DNA of 64,000 nt, taken from Micromonospora sp. U21 (GTDB taxonomy: Bacteria > Actinomycetota > Actinomycetes > Mycobacteriales > Micromonosporaceae). Where the stretch lies: contig NZ_JAGPYK010000002.1 of assembly GCF_018070045.1 (NCBI RefSeq), forward strand, positions 1 to 64,000, written 5' to 3'. The notes under the pieces were generated by a model. The model did not search any database. It was given only the letters and a program-made list of their open reading frames with translations, and was not told where the DNA came from. Below, one piece after another: positions 1-7,864 of this stretch (its first letter is position 1; each line of letters opens with the position of its first letter). A program made the position numbers and the translations under genes.

Positions 1-2
1 TG

Positions 3-101
3 ATCGGCTGCCTTCACCACTGCCTCAGCAACCGCATCACCTTCAACGAAACCGTCGCCTTCCCCAACGCTGCCAACCAGCAACTACCTTCCGCTGCTTG
101 A
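3..101 (+). pseudogene. C-terminal tail of an IS110-like transposase (cut by window edge)
   Basis: The first open frame of the window encodes 32 residues and a TGA stop and has no start here. It includes IGCLHHCLSNRITFNE, which resembles the C-terminal end of IS110/IS116-type transposases (a hydrophobic LHxCL followed by a Tyr or Phe, Asn, Glu stretch). The rest of the gene would lie to the left of the window. The element's right end should fall between the stop and about position 122, where homology of the next gene resumes. The family assignment rests on a short tail and is tentative. Confidence 0.5.
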
Positions 102-1595
102 CAGCAGTTCCGCATCGGATGTCTTCTCCACGTTGGCCCGCTGGAGGCCGCCGTAGGTCACGTCGCCGATGACGAACTGGCCGGCATACCGGCCGCTGGT
201 CAGGTACAGCGGGGTGCTGGGTGAGTTGGAGATCTCGTTCTGCGGCATCCAGAGCACCGGCGGGGTGACCGGGTTGGCGTCGAACGGGCCGGCCGGGTTC
301 ATGTAGTGGTTGAAGAACCGGCCCTGCTTGACGTGCACCAGCTTGGACGAGGGCAGCCAGCCGCCCTGGTTGTCGGTGACGAAGATGCCGCCCTCCGGGC
401 CCCAGCCGATGCCGTGCGGGGTCCGCAGACCTCCGGCGACGTAGCTGACCGCGCCGGTGTCCTTGTTGACCTTGAGGGTGGTGCCCCGGTTCACGGCCGG
501 TTGCGGGTTGGTGGTCGCGCCACCCGAGTTGATCGAGACCGACAGGTTCAGGTAGAAGAACCCGTCCTGGTAGAGCAGGCCGAACGCGAACTCGTGGAAG
601 TTCCCGCCGTACGGCCAGGTGGCGACCGTCTGGAGCTGGTCGGCCACCTCGTCGCCGGTGGTGTCCACCAGCCGGGTCAGCCGCTGCTTCTCCGAGACGT
701 AGACCACCCCGTCGACGACCTTGAGCCCCATCGGCTCCTTGAGGCCGCCGGCGATCTTCTTGGTGGCCACGTTGCCCGGCCCGGTCGTGCCGCCGGTGTT
801 GTTGAGGATCCACACCTCGCCGTCCTGGGAGGTGCCGGACTGGTCGCTGCCGCCCCAGGTGGAGATGACCAGGCGGCCGTCGGCCAGCCAGTCCATCCCG
901 GTGACCTTCGGCTGGAAGCCGGTGGGTCGCAGGTTGGTCAGCGTGTAGCCGGGGTGCACACCGGTCAGCGGCAGGCCGTCGCCGGGGGAGTCGGTTACCC
1001 CCTCGCACTCCTTGCGACCCGGTGCGGTCACCCGGACCACTCCGGCGTCGGTGCTTAACGCCGAGTTCGGCACGACCACGAAGGACGACGAGCCGGGCGT
1101 CTTCCACTCCAGGGTGATCTGCTGGCCGCCCTCGCGCTCGAAGTGGTCGATGCGCAGCGGGTGCAGCCCGGCGGTGAGGGTGACCGTGCCCTCCTTGGGC
1201 GGGGTCGCGCCGTGCAGGCCGTCGTGGTTGATGACCACGGAGTTGTCGATCGACAGCTTGGACCCGTCGTCGCTGCTCAGCCGGAACGTGTAGCTGCCGG
1301 CCTGGGTGGTGGTGATGTTGCCGAGCACCTGCGAGACGAAGTAGTTGTCGAAGCCGAAGTCTGCGGTCGACGACCAGTTGATCGTGGACATCAGCTTGTC
1401 CACGTTCGGGGTCTGCGCGGGCTTGAGCGTGCAGATCTCGGAGAGCGGCACCTGCACGTCGAAGACGCGCAACGTGACGCCCGGTTCCTGCTCGGGGGCG
1501 GCGCCGGCCGGGTCGGCCCAGAAGCCGGCGGCGAGGACGAGTGCGAGCGCACCCAGGACAGGACTGCGGAATCGGCGCAGCAGCCGTGTGCCCAT
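84..1595 (-). pseudogene. Secreted PA14 / glucose-sorbosone-dehydrogenase-like beta-propeller protein, 3' end lost
   Basis: The start is the ATG at 1595, preceded by GGAGGAACG; a longer in-frame extension upstream has no ribosome site. The product begins with a typical Sec signal peptide (MGTRLLRRF, then a hydrophobic run ending near AGA). A PA14-type carbohydrate-binding module follows (about residues 30-165, with SYTFRLSSDDGSKLSID), then a beta-propeller of the soluble sugar-dehydrogenase type (GGLRTPHGIGWGPEGGIFVTD). Family members continue for several further blades. Here the homologous sequence stops soon after QFVIGDVTYGGLQRANVEK, and the last dozen or so codons run into the antisense strand of the transposase end at 3-101. 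I read this as a gene interrupted or truncated by the insertion sequence. The left part of the gene, if it survives, lies outside the window. Confidence 0.72.
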
Positions 1596-1845
1596 CGTTC
1601 CTCCAAAGGGATAGGAGTGCCGACGGCCGGCGCGGAGCAGTGGTGGGGTGGTGGCCGCCGGCCCGGTTCCGAAACGTCCTCGACGCCGACGAGTGATGAT
1701 TCGGAAACACGGGGTTGATGGGCGAGACATTAAGTTGCTCGATTGACCTGTCCATGCCTTCGCGTCGATACATCAAACGTTCCCGATGTCCGTACGAAAG
1801 TTCGTGACAGTACGCCCGGGAATGCCCGCTGCCAAGGTGTCCGGC

Positions 1846-2688
1846 CTACCGCCGCCCGCGCCGGGCGGGACCACCGGCCCGGTTGCCGGGCTTGCGGGCC
1901 GGGGTACCCGATCTGCGGGGCGGCCCGGCGGCCCGGCGGGTCGGGGCGGCCGTGCCACGTGCGGCGGGCCGGCGGCGCGCCGCCACCAGCACGACGGCGG
2001 CCACCACCACGACGATCAGGGCCGGTACCAGCCAGGGCGGCAATCCGCGGCCTCGCTGGTCCTCTGCGGCGCCGGCCGGCTCGCTCGCCAGGGCGCCGGA
2101 CGCGCCCGCGTCGGCGCTCGCGCCGGGACTCGCCGACGGCGTGCCCTCGATCAGGGCGAGCAGAGTGGGCGTCGGCCCGTCCGTGGGCGGCGACCAACCG
2201 GCCGGCGCCGCCGTGCTGCGCCCCTGATAGTCGAAGGTGACGGTGCCCCGCACCGCCTCACCGTCGGAGGCGACGGAGAGATAACTGGCCGTGTACCGGC
2301 CCTTCGCCGGCCAGTGCGCGACGGACACCATAGCCGGGAAGCCGGTGTGGTACAGCCGCGGCTCGAAGACGCCGTTGACCATGAAGTACTCCTGGACCGG
2401 CTTGTCCAGCCGCTTCGGCTCGCCGTACGACCAGCCGCTGTCCACCCGGGACCCGGTCGGCCCGGTGACGGTGAAGTGGGCGTTGGAGGCCGGCTTCTCG
2501 GTGAAGTACAACCCGAGCTGTGTCAGCGGCTCGCGGACCACGGTGCCGGTCAGCGGGGTGGAGGTCGCCAACTGGCCGTGCGCGGACGCCGGAGCGGCGG
2601 GCAGCAGCAGTGACACGACCAGGGTCACGGCCAGCGCCGCCGCTACTCGGCTCAGGAGGTGACGGGCAGTGACGAACCTCGATCGCAT
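1846..2688 (-). CDS. CopC-domain copper resistance protein with C-terminal membrane anchor
   Basis: The 280-residue product has a signal peptide (about 1-36) whose predicted cleavage leaves HGQLATSTP. That matches the amino-terminal His and following strand of CopC periplasmic copper-binding domains, including the PLTGTVV/LTQLGLYFTEKP pattern. The CopC-like region covers roughly residues 37-155. After a Pro/Ser/Ala linker there is one transmembrane segment (about WLVPALIVVVVAAVVLVA) and a basic Arg/Pro-rich cytoplasmic tail. It is transcribed away from the cupredoxin lipoprotein at 2791 across a 102-bp gap that probably holds both promoters. By family it should bind copper at the cell surface; specificity cannot be read from the sequence. 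Confidence 0.8.
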   Translation of the reverse strand: MRSRFVTARHLLSRVAAALAVTLVVSLLLPAAPASAHGQLATSTPLTGTVVREPLTQLGLYFTEKPASNAHFTVTGPTGSRVDSGWSYGEPKRLDKPVQEYFMVNGVFEPRLYHTGFPAMVSVAHWPAKGRYTASYLSVASDGEAVRGTVTFDYQGRSTAAPAGWSPPTDGPTPTLLALIEGTPSASPGASADAGASGALASEPAGAAEDQRGRGLPPWLVPALIVVVVAAVVLVAARRRPAARGTAAPTRRAAGPPRRSGTPARKPGNRAGGPARRGRR

Positions 2689-2790
2689 CCGTTCATCATG
2701 GTCATTTCCCCGCCACCGAACAAGACGTAGAGTTCTCCTCCCCGACGATCAGTTCGACACCCGTCCCCCCGCGTCGTTCGGAGTCCGCCC

Positions 2791-3264
2791 GTGTTCGTCC
2801 GTGCCCCCGGTTCCCGCGTTCCCGCCGTCCTCGCCACCGGCCTCGTCACCGCCCTGCTCGCCACCGCTTGCGGGCAGGACAGCGACCCGTCCGTGGCCAC
2901 CCCCTCGACGCCGCCGACGGCCGCCGCGCCGCCGAGCGCCACCACGGCACCGACCCCGTCGGGCAGTGCCACACCCAGCGCCAGCGCCAGCACGCCTGCG
3001 GTGGACCGGCAGATCACCGTGACAATCGCGAAGCGGCGGGTCGACCCGCCCACCGCACGGGTCACCGTGGGTAAGGGCGAGCTGGTCCGGATCACGGTCA
3101 CCTCCGACGTCTCCGACGAGTTGCACGTGCACGGCTACGACCTGGGCGCCCGGCTGCCCGCCGGCACGCCCGGGTCGGTGGAGTTCCGCGCCGACAAGAC
3201 CGGGCTGTTCGAGGTGGAGACGCACGAGTCCGAGCTGGTGCTGTTCCAGCTCGTCGTCCGCTGA
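2791..3264 (+). CDS. Cupredoxin-like lipoprotein
   Basis: The GTG start gives a 157-residue protein with a lipobox (LLATACG, Cys at about residue 27) and a low-complexity Ser/Thr/Pro linker to about residue 70. The C-terminal domain of about 85 residues resembles the EfeO/cupredoxin-type fold (VTVGKGELVRITVTSDVSDELHVHGYD, ending in HESELVLFQLVVR). The two His in LHVHGY and the His near the C terminus are possible metal ligands, but the usual copper Cys is absent. Five bases separate it from the membrane-protein gene, so the two are probably co-transcribed. Next to CopC, a surface copper or other metal function is the likely context. Confidence 0.72.
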   Translation: MFVRAPGSRVPAVLATGLVTALLATACGQDSDPSVATPSTPPTAAAPPSATTAPTPSGSATPSASASTPAVDRQITVTIAKRRVDPPTARVTVGKGELVRITVTSDVSDELHVHGYDLGARLPAGTPGSVEFRADKTGLFEVETHESELVLFQLVVR

Positions 3265-3269
3265 GCACC

Positions 3270-4610
3270 ATGACCGGCGCCCCGGCGCTGCTGGCGCACG
3301 GCGTCGGCGGTCGCCAGGACCTGCCGATCACGCTGCCGCAGCTCGTCCTCGCCGCGGCCCTCACCCTGGTCGTCACGTTCCTCGCTCTGGGCCTGCTCTG
3401 GCGCGAGCCGCGGCTCGACCGGGACGCGACCGGCGGACGGCCGGTGCCCGAGCCGCTGGCCCGGCTCGTCGACGCGCCCGCGTTCCGGTGGGGACTGCGC
3501 GGGCTGGGCCTGCTCGCCGCCGGCTGGTTCTGCCTGGGCCTGCTGGGCGGGCCGGACACCCCGGACAACCCGACGGCTGGGACGTTCTACGTGCTGCTCT
3601 GGGTCGGGCTGGTGCCCGTGTCGTTGCTGCTCGGCCCCGTCTGGCGGGCGGTCAACCCGTTGCGTACCGTGCATCTGCTCGCCGTGCTGGTGGTGCGCCG
3701 GGACCCGGAGCGCGGCCTCCGCGAGCTGCCGGCCGGCCTGGGGCTCTGGCCGGCGGCCGTGGCCCTGTTCGGGTTCGTCTGGCTGGAGCTGGTCGCACCC
3801 GACCGGGCCACGCTGCCGGTCATCACCGCCTGGCTCGCCGGGTACGCCGTGGTCATGCTGGCCGGGGCGGCGCTGTTCGGCGCGGGCTGGTTCGACCGGG
3901 CCGACCCGTTCGAGGTGTACAGCGCGCTGGTCGGCCACCTCGCCCCGGTCGGCCGCGCAGCGGACGGCGTGCTGGTGTGGCGCAACCCGCTCGACGGGAT
4001 CGCCGGGCTGCGGCCCCGCCCCGGGCTGGTCGCCGTGGTGATCGTGCTGCTCGGCTCCACCATGTTCGACAGCCTCTCCAACGCGCCGGCCTGGCTGCGC
4101 TTTATTCAGGAGAACGGCCTGCCCCCGGTGGTCACCGGCAGCGCCGGGCTGACCCTGGTCATCGCCGCCGTCGCCGCGGCGTACCTCGCCGCCACCGGTG
4201 CGGCGACCCGGATCGGCCGCGCCGGACCCGGCGACGCCCGCGGGCTGCCCGGCGAACTCGCCCACTCGATCGTGCCGATCGCGGCGGGCTACCTGGTGGC
4301 CCACTACTACTCGCTGCTGATCCTGGAGGGTCAGCGGACCGTCGCGCTGCTCTCCGATCCCCTGGACACCGGCGCGAACCGGCTCGGCACCGCCGGCTGG
4401 GAACCGCACACCGGCCTGGTCACCCCGTCCGGGGTGGCCACCCTCCAGATCACCGTCATCATCCTGGGGCACCTGCTTGGCACGCTGCTCGCCCACGACC
4501 GCGCCCTGTACCTGTTCCCCCGGGCCCGGGCCGTGGCCGGCCAGCTTCCCCTGCTGGCGCTGATGGTCGCCTACACCGTCGCCGGCCTGCTGCTGCTCTA
4601 CGCCGGGTAG
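3270..4610 (+). CDS. Polytopic membrane protein associated with cupredoxin and CopC
   Basis: The 446-residue product is almost entirely hydrophobic, with about ten predicted membrane helices. It opens with an AHGVGGRQDLP segment in front of the first helix, a hallmark I recognise from an actinobacterial family of unknown function. Some family members carry the database label 'fenitrothion hydrolase'; nothing here supports that reaction. It starts five bases after the cupredoxin lipoprotein stop, which suggests one transcript and perhaps a shared membrane complex. A transport or membrane-redox role in copper handling is inference from the neighbours only. Confidence 0.65.
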   Translation: MTGAPALLAHGVGGRQDLPITLPQLVLAAALTLVVTFLALGLLWREPRLDRDATGGRPVPEPLARLVDAPAFRWGLRGLGLLAAGWFCLGLLGGPDTPDNPTAGTFYVLLWVGLVPVSLLLGPVWRAVNPLRTVHLLAVLVVRRDPERGLRELPAGLGLWPAAVALFGFVWLELVAPDRATLPVITAWLAGYAVVMLAGAALFGAGWFDRADPFEVYSALVGHLAPVGRAADGVLVWRNPLDGIAGLRPRPGLVAVVIVLLGSTMFDSLSNAPAWLRFIQENGLPPVVTGSAGLTLVIAAVAAAYLAATGAATRIGRAGPGDARGLPGELAHSIVPIAAGYLVAHYYSLLILEGQRTVALLSDPLDTGANRLGTAGWEPHTGLVTPSGVATLQITVIILGHLLGTLLAHDRALYLFPRARAVAGQLPLLALMVAYTVAGLLLLYAG

Positions 4611-4671
4611 GGCCGCCGCCGACCGGGCGACCCCGTTCCGGGCCGGTGCGACCCGGGGGCGAGGATGAGGC

Positions 4672-5445
4672 GTGGATTCGGATCTTCGGCGCTACCTCGA
4701 CGAGCTGGTCGACGCCGCGCGCGACGTGCTCGGCGACGACCTGGTGGGCGCGTACGCGGCCGGCTCGGTGGGGCTCGGCGCGTACCAGGCAGGCCGCAGC
4801 GATGTGGACGTGGCGCTGCTCTGCGCCGGGCCGCTGACCGAAGCGGACAAGCGGGCGCTGGTGGCGCGGCTGCGGCACGAGGCGCTGCCCTGCCCGGCGC
4901 GCGGGCTGGAGCTGGTGGCCTACCGGCGGGAGGTCGCCGCCGCCGGCAGCCCCGAGCCCGGCTTCGAGGTGGAGCTGAACACCGGGTCCGGGATGCCGTT
5001 CCGCTGCACCCTCGACCCGGACGACCGGCCGACGGCCGACGGCCGGTTCTGGTACGGGCTGGATCGCAGCATCCTGCACCAGAGCGGCCTGCCGCTGCTC
5101 GGGCCGCCAGCGGGGGAGGCCTTCGCCGACCTGACGTCGGCCGACTTGCGCCGCCTGCTGATCGAGGCGCTGTCCTGGTGGCTGGCCCTGCCGACGCCGC
5201 CGGACGACCGACCCGCCCCCGGCGCGGAGGACGCGGTGCTCGGTGCCTGCCGGTCCCTGGTGCGTCACCGCGACGGCGTCTGGTTGTCCAAGGTCGCCGC
5301 CGGGCAGCGCCTGATCGACGCCGGCGACCCGGCCGAGGTGATCGGCCGGGCGGTCGCCGCGCGGCGCGGTGGGTCCCCGCCCACCGGCACGCAGGCGCGC
5401 GCCTTCCAGCACCGGGTCCGCGCCGAGATCGCCGGCCGGCCCTAG
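4672..5445 (+). CDS. AadA-like nucleotidyltransferase (aminoglycoside adenylyltransferase family)
   Basis: A GTG start shortly after GAGGATGAGGC gives 257 residues. The N-terminal half carries the nucleotidyltransferase signature: a Gly-Ser pair (AAGSVGLGAY) followed by GRSDVDVALL, whose two Asp would bind the metal ions. A further acidic position (FEVELN) follows. The C-terminal half is helical (LRRLLIEALSWWLALP), like the DUF4111 domain of streptomycin/spectinomycin 9-adenylyltransferases. It could modify an aminoglycoside with ATP, but chromosomal actinobacterial members often have no proven resistance role. Its stop overlaps, convergently, the remnant oxidoreductase on the other strand. 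Confidence 0.72.
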   Translation: MDSDLRRYLDELVDAARDVLGDDLVGAYAAGSVGLGAYQAGRSDVDVALLCAGPLTEADKRALVARLRHEALPCPARGLELVAYRREVAAAGSPEPGFEVELNTGSGMPFRCTLDPDDRPTADGRFWYGLDRSILHQSGLPLLGPPAGEAFADLTSADLRRLLIEALSWWLALPTPPDDRPAPGAEDAVLGACRSLVRHRDGVWLSKVAAGQRLIDAGDPAEVIGRAVAARRGGSPPTGTQARAFQHRVRAEIAGRP

Positions 5446-5928
5446 CGGACCGGGCGGGACTGGAGCGACGCGACCACCGCCTTCCACGTCCCCTCGGTCT
5501 GGCGCAGGGTGCGGGCCCGGGGAATCGCGGCGACCGGCAGGTGGACCACCTGAACGTCGTACCCCGCGTGGCGCGCCTCGGTTTCGGTGACACCGACCCG
5601 GCCCAGCTCCGGGGTGGTGAAGACGGTGTACGGGACGAGTCGACCGGCGATGCTGCTCCTCTCACCCGCCAGGTTCGCCCGGATGATCCGGTAGTCGTCG
5701 AGCGAGGCGGCCGAGCGCGGCCGCCCCGCGTACCTGGCGTGCCGCCCGCGCGCTCGTCACCAGCGCCTTGGTCGGGATGCAGGCGACGTTGATGCAGCTG
5801 CCGCCGATCATGCCGCGTTCGACCATCGCCACCCGCCGGCCGGACCGGGCGACGTCCATGCTCAACGTCTTGCCGGCCTTGCCGCCGCCCACGACGAGCA
5901 GGTCGAACTCCTCCGGTTGGTCGGTCAC
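5442..5928 (-). pseudogene. Flavin-dependent disulfide oxidoreductase remnant (both ends kept, middle deleted)
   Basis: The N-terminal part starts at the ATG at 5928 and encodes FDLLVVGGGKAGKTLSMD and then GGSCINVACIPTKALV, the FAD-binding motif and redox-active Cys pair of mercuric reductase/lipoamide dehydrogenase relatives. By about position 5715 the sequence jumps to the C-terminal interface region of the same family in another frame (DDYRIIRANLAGER, then VPYTVFTTPELGRVGVTETE), which runs to a stop at 5442-5444. The two pieces are out of frame by one base. Roughly 300 codons carrying most of the FAD/NAD domain are missing. The protein cannot be functional; the gene is a deletion remnant. 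Confidence 0.85.
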
Positions 5929-6060
5929 CGGGTGCTCCTCTCGGCCGCCGGGCCGGGTGCCGCCGCCCGTGCGCGGCGGCCAGACCAGCTGTCAGCTTCG
6001 ACGAACCATCGGCCCCGTTCCGAGCAGAACCGCCAACTCCGCGCCGGGCCCGCCTCGAGC

Positions 6061-7635
6061 TCAGGTCCGGGCGGCGCCGTTCTCGCTGACCGGCTGCCCG
6101 AAGGGCAGGAACGGCACGGGCGTCGGTTCGCCGGTGCCGCCGGGTCGCGGCAAGGTCGGGTCGGCCTCGCCGGTGTGCCCCTCCGCGGCGGCCGTACGGT
6201 CGGCAGTCGCCGACGGTTCGTCCGCGCGGGTGCCGGGCTGGTCGTTGCCGGGCTGGTCGTTGCCGGGCTGGTCGTTGCCGGGCCGGTCGACGCCCGGCCG
6301 CTCGGCGCTCGGTCGCTCCACACTGGCCCGCTCCGTGCCGGGCCGCTCGGCGCTGGAGCGGGTGCCCACCATCGGGTACTCGGCGGTCTCCGTGCCACCC
6401 GCGGCGGCGGCCATGACGGCGGCGGCGGCCAGGTCGGCCACCCGCTTCGCCTCCCGCTGCACCCGGGCGCGGACGTCCTTGGCGTGCCGCTCGGCGGAGT
6501 CTCCGGCCCGTCGGGCCTCGTCCAGCCGAGCGCTCTCGGCCGTGAGGTCCCGACGGACCTCGCCCAGCCGCTGCTGCACCCGGGACAGCTCGTTCTCCAG
6601 CGTCTCGCCCTCCTGGCGCACCTCGGCGAGCTGCTGCTGGGCGGTCTCCAGCTCGGCGTGCAGCTGGGCCGACTCCTGCCGGTGCTCCTCGATCTCCTGC
6701 TGGAGGGCGGCGAGCTGGTCCTGGTGGGTGGCGGCCTGCTCGTCGGCCCGGTTGCGCAGCTCGGTCACGTGCTGCTGCGCCTCGGCCAGCAGCGCGGCGA
6801 TCTGCTGCTCGGTGGCGCTGCGCTGCTCGGCCAGCTCCCGCTCCGCGGCCGCCTGCTGCTCGGCGATCTCCTGTTCGGCGGCGCTCCGCCGGTCGTTGAC
6901 GTCGCGCTCGATCCCGGCCTGCCACTGGGCCAGCTCCTGCTGGCTCTTGGCCCGGGCCGCCTGGAGCTCCTGCTGGATCTGGCTACGGGCCGACTTCATC
7001 AGCGCGTCGGCGGCGACCCGGGTCTGGTTGAGCTGCTGCGCGCTCTGTTCGGTGATCCGCTTCGCCTCGTTCTGCGCGCGCTCGTGCGCGGCCTCACCGT
7101 CGGCGCGCAGCTGCTCGGCGTGCTCCCGGATCGCGGTCAGCTCGGCCTCGGCCGCGCTGCGCCGCTCCTCGTGCGCCTGCTCCTGCTCGGCGCGCCGGGC
7201 CGCCAGCTCCTCCGCCAGGTCCTGGCGCGCCTGCGCGGCCCGCTCGCGGCTGTCGGCGAGGATCCGCTCGGCCTCGGCGCGCAGCTCGTTGGCCAGATCG
7301 GTGGCGGAATCGCTGATCATGGCGGCCTGCTTCTCCGCGAGGGCCAGGATCTCGCCGACCATCGGGCCCAGATCCTGGAACGAGGCGCGGTCCACGTGCA
7401 CCGGCTGCTCGTGCAGCTCGGCCAGCTCGGCGCGCAGCCGCTGCACCTCGGCGGTCAGCTCACGGACCCGGACGGCGGAGCGTCCGTGCTCCCCACTCAG
7501 CATCGCGACCTGACCGTCGAGCTGCTCCAGGTGCCGGTCGACCTGGCGTTTGTCGTAGCCGCGCAGCGTGAGCTCGAAGCTCGGCCGCGAGGCCGCGTCG
7601 TCGCGTACCGCGAGCGGCTCAGCGCCGATGGACAT
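6061..7635 (-). CDS. DivIVA-like long coiled-coil protein
   Basis: The start is the ATG at 7635 with GGAGGA six bases upstream, giving 524 residues. The N terminus has a short DivIVA-like motif (FELTLRGYDKRQVDRHLEQL). It is followed by a very long heptad-rich coiled coil (about residues 30-420), dense in Glu, Gln, Ala and Arg, typical of the filament-forming Scy/FilP/DivIVA-related proteins of actinomycetes. The last 100 residues are a low-complexity Pro/Glu/Arg tail with a triple GNDQP repeat. By family it would be a cytoplasmic scaffold for polar growth or cell shape. The exact subfamily cannot be fixed from composition. Confidence 0.72.
   Translation of the reverse strand: MSIGAEPLAVRDDAASRPSFELTLRGYDKRQVDRHLEQLDGQVAMLSGEHGRSAVRVRELTAEVQRLRAELAELHEQPVHVDRASFQDLGPMVGEILALAEKQAAMISDSATDLANELRAEAERILADSRERAAQARQDLAEELAARRAEQEQAHEERRSAAEAELTAIREHAEQLRADGEAAHERAQNEAKRITEQSAQQLNQTRVAADALMKSARSQIQQELQAARAKSQQELAQWQAGIERDVNDRRSAAEQEIAEQQAAAERELAEQRSATEQQIAALLAEAQQHVTELRNRADEQAATHQDQLAALQQEIEEHRQESAQLHAELETAQQQLAEVRQEGETLENELSRVQQRLGEVRRDLTAESARLDEARRAGDSAERHAKDVRARVQREAKRVADLAAAAVMAAAAGGTETAEYPMVGTRSSAERPGTERASVERPSAERPGVDRPGNDQPGNDQPGNDQPGTRADEPSATADRTAAAEGHTGEADPTLPRPGGTGEPTPVPFLPFGQPVSENGAART
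6241..6285 (-). repeat. Three tandem 15-bp coding repeats
   Basis: GTCGTTGCCGGGCTG occurs three times head to tail, the last with one change. On the coding strand it encodes a GNDQP pentapeptide repeat in the disordered tail of the coiled-coil protein. It is an in-frame expansion, probably free to vary in copy number. Confidence 0.85.
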
Positions 7636-7779
7636 GCACCATCCTCCGTACGATCGGGGCGCCAGGGCCGGCGGTCTACCGCCCCGCGGGCCGTGAGTGT
7701 GGCGCAACGCTACCGCCGAGGCGGCGCCATGCGAAGGCCCGCCCCACCACCGCTTTCCCCGCCCACCCTTCGTCGGTCA

Positions 7780-7846
7780 ATCATGGAGTCGTGGTGCCCG
7801 AAAGACCCCGATCCGCCACTCTTGTGACCCACCACGACTCCATGAT
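7780..7846. repeat. Long inverted repeat between two tandem genes
   Basis: ATCATGGAGTCGTGGTG at 7780-7796 is repeated exactly in inverted orientation at 7830-7846, with a 33-bp loop. It lies between the 3' end of the oxidoreductase-methyltransferase fusion (7865) and the start of the coiled-coil gene (7635), both on the minus strand. It could end transcription of the fusion gene or be a small dispersed palindromic element. It has no T run. Confidence 0.6.
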
Positions 7847-7864
7847 CGACCCGGTTGGGTGGGT

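Noticed and set aside
6241..6285. Possible start of a CRISPR array
   Set aside because: The 15-bp units are contiguous, without spacers, and encode a GNDQP repeat in frame.
4598..6925. 775-codon minus-strand frame spanning the nucleotidyltransferase and oxidoreductase remnant
   Set aside because: It only includes out-of-frame pieces of the real genes; its other parts are Arg/Gly-rich filler.
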